Positions 17,758 through 25,686 of a stretch of DNA of 64,000 nucleotides are shown piece by piece; positions within the stretch are counted from its first letter, which is position 1; each line of letters starts with the position of its first letter. Source of the DNA: an uncultured Bacteroidota bacterium (lineage in GTDB: Bacteria; Bacteroidota; Bacteroidia; AKYH767-A; OLB10). The position numbers and the translations under genes are program-made. The stretch is taken from positions 21,753 to 85,752 of the forward strand of contig CAADHD010000025.1 in the NCBI GenBank assembly GCA_900696575.1, written 5' to 3'. The notes below the pieces were generated by a model, which made no database searches, was not told the origin of the DNA, and saw only the letters and a program-made list of their open reading frames with translations.

Positions 17758-19230
17758 ATGACTACCACAACCAAGATAATGGTATTGGCCATTGCTTTGA
17801 CCGCCCACAGTTCAGGAGCATTTTCTCAGGTGGAAATTAAAATCAAAACTTGGCCTAATACCGAAATGAATGCCAACCATACATCCTACATTCCCAGCGA
17901 TGTTAAAGCCGGTTTTCTGCATACCATGCAACCGAACTGTCTATCAGAAGCAGAGCGGAAGCTGCTGATGGAAGAGGCAGACAGGAATTTCGAAATGATA
18001 AAAAGGAACAAGCCCGATCAGATTATTCAACGCATTGCTATGCCGCCTGCATTTATTTGGCCGGTTCAACCGAAAGCAGGATTTAATGATTACGGATATT
18101 TTACAGTTCAAAATCTGGTAGATCATAATGCTTCTTTCCCCAATCAATTACTCGATTACAATTGCGGCAACCGCACTTATGATTGGGCTGGCGGCAATCA
18201 TGCCGGTACAGATATTATTTATTGGCCATACCCCTGGCGCAGGATGGACGAAGAAGTAATGGAAATCAGAGCGGCAGCCGATGGAAACATAATCATTAAA
18301 AAGGATGGATTTTTCGACAGAATGTGTGTGAATGCCGGCAATCCAAACTGGAACGGAATTGTGCTACAGCACAGCGATGGAAGCCGTTCCATTTATATGC
18401 ACTTTAAAAATGGTGGAATCACAAATAAAGGGGTAGGCGATGCTGTAGCTGCAGGGGAATATCTGGGGCTGGCGGCTTCATCAGGCAGTTCCAACTGGCC
18501 GCATTTGCATTTTGAAGTGTCCTCTTCAACACTTACTCCGATGGATCCTTATCAGGGAAATTGCAACAGCATGAATCCTATTTCTTTGTGGCAGACACAA
18601 CATCCTTATAATGTTCCAACAGTAAACAGAATCTGCAGCAAGTACAGAACAATAGATTATTACTCATGTCCGAATCCTGAAATCACTTTTGAACGTGATA
18701 CATTCAGCATTGGAGATACCTTGTCGTTATGGCTCTATGTTCGTGATCTTGTTCAAAATACAACCTTTCAGTTAGAGTTATTTAATCCTTCAAATCAGTT
18801 AGCCAATTCATGGAGTTTTACTGTTCCATGGGCAACATGGCCAACTTCATATTTAAGTTGGTATTGGATGGTTGATCCATGGTGGGTTCAAGGATGGTGG
18901 AAGTTTAAAGCAACCTGGGAAGGTAATTCCTATGAACATTTATTTTTTATGACCGGTCAGCCTTCAGGAATGATTGAAACTGATAAACCATCATTCCGCT
19001 TATTTCCAAATCCGGCAAGAGAATCAACAATGCTTTCAGGACGGTCACTACAAAAAGGAGATCTGATATTTATCAGCAATTCATTAGGTCAGATCAGTAA
19101 AACTTATGCTGTACCAGATGATTCCAATGAAATGGCAATAAGTCTTGAAGGTCTCAAATCCGGTTATTACACACTGTCTGTAAAAAGCAGCATTGGCACA
19201 ATTTACAAACCGCTGAGCATCATAGATTAA
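17758..19230 (+). CDS. M23 metallopeptidase with T9SS sorting domain
   Basis: 490 residues from the ATG at 17758; the track's earlier start is a TTG. Signal peptide to about residue 23. The peptidase domain (residues 140-265) has all LytM/M23 zinc ligands: His148 and Asp152 in NHAGTD, His251 in PHLHFE, and catalytic His215 (YMHF) and His249. A beta-sandwich follows, rich in Trp (WATWPTSYLSWYWM). The last 75 residues (FRLFPNPARESTMLSG...GYYTLSVKS) form a type A T9SS C-terminal domain. It is probably secreted to the surface and may cut peptidoglycan crosslinks or Gly-rich peptides. Last gene of the envelope run. Confidence 0.9.
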   Translation: MTTTTKIMVLAIALTAHSSGAFSQVEIKIKTWPNTEMNANHTSYIPSDVKAGFLHTMQPNCLSEAERKLLMEEADRNFEMIKRNKPDQIIQRIAMPPAFIWPVQPKAGFNDYGYFTVQNLVDHNASFPNQLLDYNCGNRTYDWAGGNHAGTDIIYWPYPWRRMDEEVMEIRAAADGNIIIKKDGFFDRMCVNAGNPNWNGIVLQHSDGSRSIYMHFKNGGITNKGVGDAVAAGEYLGLAASSGSSNWPHLHFEVSSSTLTPMDPYQGNCNSMNPISLWQTQHPYNVPTVNRICSKYRTIDYYSCPNPEITFERDTFSIGDTLSLWLYVRDLVQNTTFQLELFNPSNQLANSWSFTVPWATWPTSYLSWYWMVDPWWVQGWWKFKATWEGNSYEHLFFMTGQPSGMIETDKPSFRLFPNPARESTMLSGRSLQKGDLIFISNSLGQISKTYAVPDDSNEMAISLEGLKSGYYTLSVKSSIGTIYKPLSIID

Positions 19231-19238
19231 ACAGAAAA

Positions 19239-20024
19239 TTATTTTTCTGAAACCGAAAAACCGGTGGAGTCATAATAAATCCACCGGTTATTTAGTTTTA
19301 TGGCAGTTTGCTGATGATTATCAATCTGCTCACTTATGATGGTATTGAATTTATCCGGAGAGAGATAAACCAGCTTATCGTCTTTGGTAAATACAATTTC
19401 TGAATCGGTTAAATAAAAATGGTCAGCATTTTCGGCTGAATACGACTGCATGTAATTACCGAAGCGGTCTAAGACCAAAATTCCTGAACCTCGGTTGCTG
19501 ATGGCAATTATCTTTTCGTTTTCAGCCATCATCACCGGTTCAAAACTATCATTAAGTGCAGCACGTAAATCATTCTCCTGAATGCGGTTAAGGCTATAAT
19601 CAAACCTAAAAAGTTTTTGTGTTGCCTGATCAAACACCCTGAATCCATCATTGCGTGAATTACAAACCAAAGTTGCCAGCAAAATTCCCAAATCAGAAAG
19701 GACAATGGTTGACTGTACATGCAATTGGTCATTAAGCAGATAAATCGTTTGCTCGGCACGCGAAAAAACAAGAATTTTAAGCGGGTTGCTCACATCAACA
19801 GAGGTAATTCCTCCTGTTATTCGCTGCGTAAATGAATTTATTTGCCGGCATTCAAGGTCATACTGAAACAAGCCGGTATTGTTCACAGCATAAATTCTGT
19901 TAAGCCTGTCGAAATATAAATGGTTGACAGGGGTTTTTACTGCGCAATAAACTCTTTCCTGCTGAGCATGGGAATATAATGGCAACAAAAGAAGATGAAA
20001 AATAAACAGTAAAGAACTTCTCAT
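19239..20024 (-). CDS. Secreted beta-propeller-like protein, unknown
   Basis: 261-residue exported protein with signal peptide MRSSLLFIFHLLLLPLYSHAQ. The body shows repeated short strand patterns (IYAVNNTGLFQYD, ITSVDVSNPLKILVFSR, IYLLNDQLHVQS), spaced like propeller blades. I recognise no named family. Its start overlaps the stop of the GH3-family gene by four bases (ATGA), so it is translated from the same mRNA. Convergent with the M23 gene at eight bases. It may be a periplasmic or surface sensor or scaffold; the function is unknown. Confidence 0.7.
   Translation of the reverse strand: MRSSLLFIFHLLLLPLYSHAQQERVYCAVKTPVNHLYFDRLNRIYAVNNTGLFQYDLECRQINSFTQRITGGITSVDVSNPLKILVFSRAEQTIYLLNDQLHVQSTIVLSDLGILLATLVCNSRNDGFRVFDQATQKLFRFDYSLNRIQENDLRAALNDSFEPVMMAENEKIIAISNRGSGILVLDRFGNYMQSYSAENADHFYLTDSEIVFTKDDKLVYLSPDKFNTIISEQIDNHQQTAIKLNNRWIYYDSTGFSVSEK
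19259..19289. terminator. Bidirectional terminator-like hairpin inside a coding end
   Basis: A perfect inverted repeat CCGGTGGA...TCCACCGG, extended by two A-T pairs to a 10-bp stem with an 11-base loop, is flanked by AAAAA on the left and a T-rich stretch on the right. It can end the M23 operon on the plus strand. It lies inside the last codons of the opposing gene (19239-20024). A weaker AT-rich hairpin CAGAAAA/TTTTCTG spans 19232-19249. Confidence 0.6.
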
Positions 20025-21547
20025 CCGGCAACAAAACTTAAAATCTCATCAGCATAATTACGATGATTAGCCAGTCGCGGAACTTTATGCTGACCGCCTA
20101 ATTTATTTTTAGATTTCATCCATTCGTAAAATGTTCCTCGTTTTACCTTACGGATGACAGGCTTTTGTAATGCCATGTCATTATAACGTTTTGCTTCGTA
20201 ATCGCTGTTTAATTTTTTAAGAGCTTCGTCAAGGCTGTGCCGAAACTTATCCATGCAAACAGGTTCCAGTTCAAACTCAATAAGCCATTCGTGCGCACCG
20301 CATCCGCTCGTATCATAGAAAAGGGGAGAGGCAGTGTATTCGCGCACCACTGCACCACTCAGCATGCACGCTTCGGCCATTGCACGTTCAGCATTATCAA
20401 TCATCAGTTCCTCTCCGAATGCATTGATAAACTGAGCAGTTCTGCCGGTAATCCGGATACGGAATGGATTGAGCGAAGTAAATTTTACAGTATCGCCAAT
20501 CAGGTATCTCCACAGGCCGGCATTAGTTGTAATCAGGATGGCATAATTCACCCCTTTTTGAACGGAAGACAATGGGACAGCATTACCCGATAGTTCTCCA
20601 TTCATACCTACAGGAATAAATTCATAGAAGATTCCGTAATCAAGCATCAACATCATTTCATCAGAATTATTCCTGTCTTGTATTCCAAAAAATCCTTCCG
20701 AAGCATTATAGGTTTCATAATAGTTCATGCCTGATGCAGGAAACAACTTTGCAAAAGGTTGTCTGTAGGGTTCAAAATTTACAGCACCATGCACAAACAA
20801 TTCAAGATTAGGCCATACTTCGTGAATGTGTGCTTTACCTGTAATGTCAAGTATCCGGTTCATCAGCACTAATGTCCAGGAAGGCACTCCGCTTATATTG
20901 GTTACATCTTCGTTTATGGTACTCTTAGCCATTCGTTCCATTTTTGCTTCCCATTCATCCATCAAGGCGATGGAAATTTCGGGGGTGCGGAAAAGTTGAA
21001 TCCAATAGGGAAGATTCTGAATGATGATGGCACTCAAATCACCATAAAAGGAATCATGCTCAATGGCATTGTTTAAAGAATTGATTTTATGACTGCCTCC
21101 AAGCGATAATAGTTTTCCGCTGAAAAGTTTTGAGTTTGGGTTGTTATTGCAGTAAATAGATAGCAAATCTTTTCCGCCTTTAAAATGACATTCTTCAAGT
21201 GCTTCTTCGGTTACCGGAATAAATTTACTTTTATCATTGGTAGTTCCCGAAGACTTGGCAAACCATTGAACTTGCCCGGGCCAAAGAATATCTTTTTCGC
21301 CTTGTTTAATGCGGAAGATAAACTTCTTAAGTGATTCATAATCCTGAATTGGTACTCGCTCCCTGAACTGTTCATAACTCCGGATGGAAGCATAACCATA
21401 GGTTTTTCCCCACTCGGTATGTGCAGCCGAATAAACTAATCTGCTAAGCCATTCACGCTGCACCTCATTCGGATAACGGATGAATAATTCCATCTGGTGG
21501 ATGCGTTTTTTTATGATCCAGGAAATGATGGAATTGAGCAAGGGCAT
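20021..21547 (-). CDS. GH3-family acyl-adenylating enzyme
   Basis: 508-residue member of the GH3 family, the ANL-like adenylate-forming enzymes best known in plants for joining amino acids to jasmonate or auxin. Visible motifs are the ATP loop FAKSSGTTNDKSKFIPVT near residue 93, the central YNASEGFFGIQD motif, and LLDYGIFYEFIP. The C-terminal domain has YTASPLFYDTSG. Bacterial homologues occur in many Bacteroidota, and their substrates are not known to me. It is first in a two-gene operon with the secreted propeller-like protein. No carrier or ligase partner is nearby, so whether it makes amide or thioester conjugates is open. Confidence 0.88.
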   Translation of the reverse strand: MPLLNSIISWIIKKRIHQMELFIRYPNEVQREWLSRLVYSAAHTEWGKTYGYASIRSYEQFRERVPIQDYESLKKFIFRIKQGEKDILWPGQVQWFAKSSGTTNDKSKFIPVTEEALEECHFKGGKDLLSIYCNNNPNSKLFSGKLLSLGGSHKINSLNNAIEHDSFYGDLSAIIIQNLPYWIQLFRTPEISIALMDEWEAKMERMAKSTINEDVTNISGVPSWTLVLMNRILDITGKAHIHEVWPNLELFVHGAVNFEPYRQPFAKLFPASGMNYYETYNASEGFFGIQDRNNSDEMMLMLDYGIFYEFIPVGMNGELSGNAVPLSSVQKGVNYAILITTNAGLWRYLIGDTVKFTSLNPFRIRITGRTAQFINAFGEELMIDNAERAMAEACMLSGAVVREYTASPLFYDTSGCGAHEWLIEFELEPVCMDKFRHSLDEALKKLNSDYEAKRYNDMALQKPVIRKVKRGTFYEWMKSKNKLGGQHKVPRLANHRNYADEILSFVAG

Positions 21548-21652
21548 GTGCTGTTTTTTGGAGGGTTAAAGTTAAGGAATAGTACCCCTTATTTGCAAAA
21601 GGGAATCATGGATAAGCAGATTAAAAAACTGTAAACCCAATTTGGGTTTTCA

Positions 21653-22033
21653 TTATTTCATCTGCTGAATTTCATTATCATCAGGCAAAACCACATTCAT
21701 ATCACCGGCTTTGCGGGTTATATGCATGTACTTGCCTGTGCCTTCGCAGGCATAAGCAGAAACAGAATCACCGGGAGCTATGGAACGGAAATGAAAAATA
21801 CGCCAGCGGTTCACCTTTTCTCTAACACAAACTTTTGATTCTACCGTTTCAGTACAAGTGTTTTTAAGATAAATCCGATAAGTGTTTTCTATGGATGTGC
21901 ATTGACTACACGTTGTTGACCATGCTGAATGAACTTTGGTAAGACAATCGCTGTAATCTTTTTCCTGTGTTTGAGAAAAAGAAAGATTCACAAAAGAAAT
22001 CATGAATGCGGAGGTGAATACTAATTTTAACAT
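21653..22033 (-). CDS. Small secreted Cys-containing protein, unknown
   Basis: 126 residues with signal peptide MLKLVFTSAFMISFVNLSFSQ. The mature part has seven cysteines (CLTK, TTCSQC, NTC, KVC, AYAC), suggesting disulfides in a compact domain. Its pattern (IENTYRIYLKNTCTETVESKVCV) hints at a small beta domain, but I recognise no family. It follows the TPR gene by six bases, so it belongs to the three-gene minus-strand operon 22998-21653. Confidence 0.7.
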   Translation of the reverse strand: MLKLVFTSAFMISFVNLSFSQTQEKDYSDCLTKVHSAWSTTCSQCTSIENTYRIYLKNTCTETVESKVCVREKVNRWRIFHFRSIAPGDSVSAYACEGTGKYMHITRKAGDMNVVLPDDNEIQQMK

Positions 22034-22039
22034 TTCGGT

Positions 22040-22540
22040 TTATTTACAACGGTTATTTTTAAGAATGATGGCAGCTTCATCATTGCCTTTCTTTTTAGAA
22101 GTATGCCAGTCCTCACATGCTGCTTTATGATTACCCATTGCTTTAAGTGCAAACCCGCGGTTATTATAAGCTTCGGCATAATCAGGATCCAGGGCAATGG
22201 CACGGTTAAAATCTTCAATGGCCTCTTCATGGCGATCTAATTTACTTTTGGCGCTGCCGCGCGAAACCAGCGCAAACTTATTAGAAGGATCAAGCCGAAA
22301 TGCCTGTGTAAAATCGGAAATGGAACTTTCGTATTCACCCATTAAGCCTTTACAGAATCCGCGTTGAAGAAAATAATTGGCATCTGATGAATCTAAAGCA
22401 ATAGCATGATTAAACTGCTCAATTGCTTTTTCGTATCGGGCATTGTTGTAGTGAATTTTCCCTTGCAGAAAATAGTCTTTTGCTGTCTGTGCCTTGGCTA
22501 AACAGCTTAACAAAACCAGTGCAATAATTATTAACCTCAT
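22040..22540 (-). CDS. Secreted TPR protein
   Basis: 166 residues: signal peptide (MRLIIIALVLLSCLAKAQ) then about four tetratricopeptide repeats with the typical A-x3-F-x-A-I-x-L-x-P spacing (YEKAIEQFNHAIALDSSDA, HEEAIEDFNRAIALDPDYA). TPR domains mediate protein-protein contacts, here in the periplasm or on the surface. The start overlaps the upstream gene's stop by four bases. The partner is not known; the two neighbours in the operon are candidates. Confidence 0.88.
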   Translation of the reverse strand: MRLIIIALVLLSCLAKAQTAKDYFLQGKIHYNNARYEKAIEQFNHAIALDSSDANYFLQRGFCKGLMGEYESSISDFTQAFRLDPSNKFALVSRGSAKSKLDRHEEAIEDFNRAIALDPDYAEAYNNRGFALKAMGNHKAACEDWHTSKKKGNDEAAIILKNNRCK

Positions 22541-22998
22541 TCGAATGGTTCTGTTCTTTTATATTTTGGGTCCATCACTTTACGAATCATGAATTCAAAT
22601 GCTTTTTCAAGCGCTGCCGCTTTTTCAGGAGTGAGATATACTTCCCAGCTTATGCGTGCATAAGGCCGGTAAACACCTTTTGACCCATAAGCAGGTATAT
22701 CGCGGTTTACACATTTCTTATTGGGCGCTCCCTTGCAGTTTATCACCAGCATCTTATTTATATCATCATACTTTACACTTGAATCATCAAGTTCGGCTAT
22801 GTTTACATTGTCTTCGCGCATTAACTGACCACGCTCATGAAAAACAGCATTGAGGATGCCTTTATTCACATCAATTGAACAGCAGGCCCCAAGCTTTGCA
22901 TTTATGTAACTCAGAGTATATTCCATTGTAATTTCCTGTGCATTTACATAAAAGGAGATACTTAAAGACATCAGAAAGATTTTTACAAACTTTGCCAT
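22537..22998 (-). CDS. Secreted protein of unknown function
   Basis: 153-residue exported protein, signal peptide MAKFVKIFLMSLSISFYVNAQ. The mature part has a paired-Cys motif (GACCSID), further cysteines at NCKG and KKCVN, and a C-terminal helix (LTPEKAAALEKAFEFMIRK). No named family recognised. First gene of an operon with the TPR and Cys-containing proteins, joined by a four-base overlap. It is divergent from the coiled-coil gene with only 47 bases between starts, so the two promoters overlap. Confidence 0.72.
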   Translation of the reverse strand: MAKFVKIFLMSLSISFYVNAQEITMEYTLSYINAKLGACCSIDVNKGILNAVFHERGQLMREDNVNIAELDDSSVKYDDINKMLVINCKGAPNKKCVNRDIPAYGSKGVYRPYARISWEVYLTPEKAAALEKAFEFMIRKVMDPKYKRTEPFE

Positions 22999-23045
22999 CG
23001 GCTGATTATGAATCTTAAACTATGGCAAATTAAGCCATTCCATAC

Positions 23046-24191
23046 ATGAAAATCATGAATATCCCATGCAGATGGACGGCCACTTACTTGTTGTCCTTGG
23101 GTCTATCGTTATTCTCAATTTCGAATTTGCAGGCGCAAAGGCAGGCTGCGTTGCCGGTTACAGCCAATTTTAAAATTGATGATGGCTCTCTTGACGGAAG
23201 TTATCTCGTTCTTGAGAACCTTACAACAGAAACTTCGCAAACCATCAAAGGCACTGCTAAGTTTAATCTTAATTTACCGTATAATTTTGAATTTCTGCTT
23301 TCGTTTCATAAGCCCGGCTACATCACCAAGAAAATTCAGATAGATACACGGGCTCCGGAAAACAGGATTCAACAGGGCTTTTATCCTGTAAACTTTGATG
23401 TGATTTTATTTAAACAGTACGAAGGAGTAAACATTGTTGTGTTTAATCAGCCCGTAGCAAGGTATAAGTTCAGCCGGTTATTAGATGAGATTTTTTATGA
23501 TACAGATTACACCAAACAGATTCAATCAGCTTTAAAAGCGGCTGAGGAAGAGCTCAAGCAGAAACGGGAAGAAGAAAAGAAAAATGCTGAAGTGTTGAAG
23601 AAAGAATCTGCTAAACAAAAAGCAGATTCATTGGCAAGGGCCAGAGAATTTGAAAAACAAAGGGCTGATTCGATAGATGCAGCCAGAAAGGCAAACCTTG
23701 CCAAAGCGGAAGAAGAGAGGAAAGCTAAATTGATTGCAGATGAGGAACAAAAGAATAAAGCACGTGCTGCGGCAGAAGAGGAGGCGAAAAGGAAAGCAAG
23801 GGAAAAAGCAGAGTCTGAGGAAAGGAATAAACTGAAGATGCAGGAAGAAGCCGAAGAAAGAAAGCGTATAGCTGCCAGACAGAGAGAAGAAGAAGAGGAA
23901 AAACGAAAGGCGTTGCTGATTGAGCAAAACGAGAAAAGGGAGCAGCAAAAAGCTTTGGTTGTGCAAGGATATGATCAGCGTAACTTAGAAAGAACCCATC
24001 CGCCTTTGCCCAATGTTAAGGCAGAAGAAATCAATGAAGGCAACCGAACGGTTACCAAAGTCATCGTTGAATTGCCGGGCCGTGATGTGGTTTACCTGAA
24101 AATAGTTTATAAATGGGGTGGTGTGTTTTATTTCAGAGAGAACCTGTCTATTTCAGAAACCATGTTCAGACAAGCTACCGGTTTAAAGTGA
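23046..24191 (+). CDS. Secreted coiled-coil protein, unknown
   Basis: 381 residues. A signal peptide reaches QAQ (about residue 31). A beta-sandwich-like domain (residues 35-150) has the pattern YLVLENLTTETSQTIKG, which recalls small extracellular carboxypeptidase-regulatory-like folds. A highly charged Glu/Lys/Ala/Arg helix from about 160 to 310 should form a long coiled coil. A short globular end (residues 320-381) is VTKVIVELPGRDVVYLKIVY. ATGs at 23046 and 23055 are both possible. I recognise no named family. It may span or tether envelope layers, which is inference from shape only. Confidence 0.72.
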   Translation: MKIMNIPCRWTATYLLSLGLSLFSISNLQAQRQAALPVTANFKIDDGSLDGSYLVLENLTTETSQTIKGTAKFNLNLPYNFEFLLSFHKPGYITKKIQIDTRAPENRIQQGFYPVNFDVILFKQYEGVNIVVFNQPVARYKFSRLLDEIFYDTDYTKQIQSALKAAEEELKQKREEEKKNAEVLKKESAKQKADSLARAREFEKQRADSIDAARKANLAKAEEERKAKLIADEEQKNKARAAAEEEAKRKAREKAESEERNKLKMQEEAEERKRIAARQREEEEEKRKALLIEQNEKREQQKALVVQGYDQRNLERTHPPLPNVKAEEINEGNRTVTKVIVELPGRDVVYLKIVYKWGGVFYFRENLSISETMFRQATGLK

Positions 24192-24210
24192 GTATTTAAA
24201 ATTTCGAGAT

Positions 24211-24238
24211 AAAAAATCCCCCGCCAAAGGGCGGGGGA
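24211..24238 (-). terminator. Rho-independent terminator
   Basis: Minus-strand CCCCCGCC-CTTT-GGCGGGGG is an 8-bp GC-only stem, followed by A then six T. It ends the apaG transcript, 27 bases after its stop, and lies between convergent genes. Confidence 0.9.
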
Positions 24239-24264
24239 CGACTATCAATTGTTGCTGTATTTGC

Positions 24265-24651
24265 TTAATTCAGTTTGTTTGGAACCACCATGTTAAACTC
24301 AGGAATTTTAACATAGAAAAGTTTTTTATCTCCCAAACGTTCCATAAGGTAGGTGCCGAACATTTTGCCGATTTCGGTATTCAGGTTACATCCCGATACG
24401 TAGCGATATGTTTCTCCTTTACCAATAAAAGGCTGTTCGCCAACTACGCCTTCGCCTTCTACTTCGCGCCTTGAATTATCAGAGTCAACAATATGCCAAT
24501 GCCTTCTTTTTAATCTTAAATCATCTCCGCTTTCATTAACTATTGTAATACGGTAAGCAAAAACAAAATGCGATTGGCCAGGATTGGAATGCGTGGGTTG
24601 ATAAAATGTTTCAACGGAAACTTTCACGCCTGCTGTAATTTCTGTTACCAT
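24265..24651 (-). CDS. apaG: ApaG protein
   Basis: 128-residue single-domain ApaG, a fibronectin-III-like beta-sandwich. The length and signature fit: FVFAYRITIVNESGDDLRLKRRHWHIVDSD, then GEGVVGEQPFIGKGETYRYVSGCNL, and a GTYL motif. ApaG is often linked to cobalt and magnesium handling or Ap4A phenotypes in enterobacteria, but its molecular role is unsettled. Monocistronic, with its own candidate -7 box upstream and a strong terminator downstream. Confidence 0.94.
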   Translation of the reverse strand: MVTEITAGVKVSVETFYQPTHSNPGQSHFVFAYRITIVNESGDDLRLKRRHWHIVDSDNSRREVEGEGVVGEQPFIGKGETYRYVSGCNLNTEIGKMFGTYLMERLGDKKLFYVKIPEFNMVVPNKLN

Positions 24652-24677
24652 AGGTTGTCTTTAAATTTTATTGAGTT

Positions 24678-24685
24678 CAAATGTA
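24678..24685 (-). promoter_or_regulatory. Candidate -7 box (TACATTTG) of apaG
   Basis: Minus-strand TACATTTG matches TAnnTTTG, 26 bases upstream of the apaG ATG. Confidence 0.4.
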
Positions 24686-24779
24686 AATGCTTCAAACATT
24701 GCACATGTTAAATTTTGACGAAATGTTAAGAATCATTGGCAAAAGTTCATTTAACGCTATTCAATAAACGCGCTCATTA

Positions 24780-25685
24780 TCAATGAATTCGTTCTCTAAA
24801 GCTTTGAGCTACTTTAAGCTCCTTACAATCCTTTTCATATTCATAAAAGCCGGATCCTGATTTTCGACCCAGATTGCCGGAGGTAACCATATTTACAAGT
24901 AATGGACAGGGGGCATACTTCGGATTACCGAACCCCTCATACATTACTTTTAAAATGGAAAGACAAACATCCAGCCCAATAAAATCAGCTAATTGAAGTG
25001 GTCCCATAGGATGGGCCATGCCCAGTTTCATTACAGAGTCAATTTCTTCAACACCTGCCACACCTTCAAACAAAGTGTAAACAGCTTCATTGATCATTGG
25101 CATAAGAATCCTGTTTGCAACAAAGCCGGGATAATCATTTACTTCAACAGGAATCTTTCCGAGCATTCTGGAAAGTTCAATGGTCAATGCATTCGTTTCA
25201 ACGCTGGTGTTATATCCTCTGATTATCTCCACGAGTTTCATTACCGGAACGGGGTTCATGAAATGCATGCCTATTACTTTATCGCTTCGTTTAGTAACGG
25301 AGGCAATTTTGGTAATTGAGATTGAGGAGGTATTTGAAGCCAGGATGCATTCAGGTTTGGTGCAGGCATCAAGCTCGGCAAAAATTTTGAGTTTCAATTC
25401 TTCATTTTCAGTAGCCGCTTCCACTGCAAGGTCAACCTTTTTACAGCCGTCCGTTATGGAAGTAAATGCGATAATATTTTTCAATGTGTTGTCTTTGCCG
25501 GCCTGATCAAGTATTCCTTTGGCAACCTGCCTGTCAAGGTTTGATGAAATGGTTTTCAATGCACGGTTAAGCGCTTCATTCGAAATATCAATTAATGAAA
25601 CTGTGAATCCTTGCTGTGCAAATACATGAGCAATTCCATTGCCCATGGTTCCTGAGCCGATAACGGCCACTTGTTTAATGTTCAT
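24780..25685 (-). CDS. 3-hydroxybutyryl-CoA dehydrogenase family
   Basis: 301-residue NAD-dependent 3-hydroxyacyl-CoA dehydrogenase. The Rossmann motif is VIGSGTMGNGIAHVFAQQG at the N-terminus; NTSSISIT and MHFMNPVPVMKLVEII carry the catalytic His region; the C-terminal domain has HPMGPLQLADFIGLDV. Length matches stand-alone Hbd enzymes (about 280-300). It interconverts acetoacetyl-CoA and 3-hydroxybutyryl-CoA. It lies one base downstream of the sugar transferase gene, an odd partner, so co-expression is likely but shared function is not obvious. Confidence 0.93.
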   Translation of the reverse strand: MNIKQVAVIGSGTMGNGIAHVFAQQGFTVSLIDISNEALNRALKTISSNLDRQVAKGILDQAGKDNTLKNIIAFTSITDGCKKVDLAVEAATENEELKLKIFAELDACTKPECILASNTSSISITKIASVTKRSDKVIGMHFMNPVPVMKLVEIIRGYNTSVETNALTIELSRMLGKIPVEVNDYPGFVANRILMPMINEAVYTLFEGVAGVEEIDSVMKLGMAHPMGPLQLADFIGLDVCLSILKVMYEGFGNPKYAPCPLLVNMVTSGNLGRKSGSGFYEYEKDCKELKVAQSFRERIH

Positions 25686-25686
25686 G

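Noticed and set aside
23628-23966. Minus-strand ORF rich in Leu and Phe opposite the coiled-coil gene
   Set aside because: It is the complement of Glu/Lys codons of the coiled coil. The hydrophobic pattern is an artefact.
24780-25685. Call as part of a butyrate-fermentation cluster
   Set aside because: No thiolase, crotonase or acyl-CoA dehydrogenase gene is adjacent; only the dehydrogenase call is supported.
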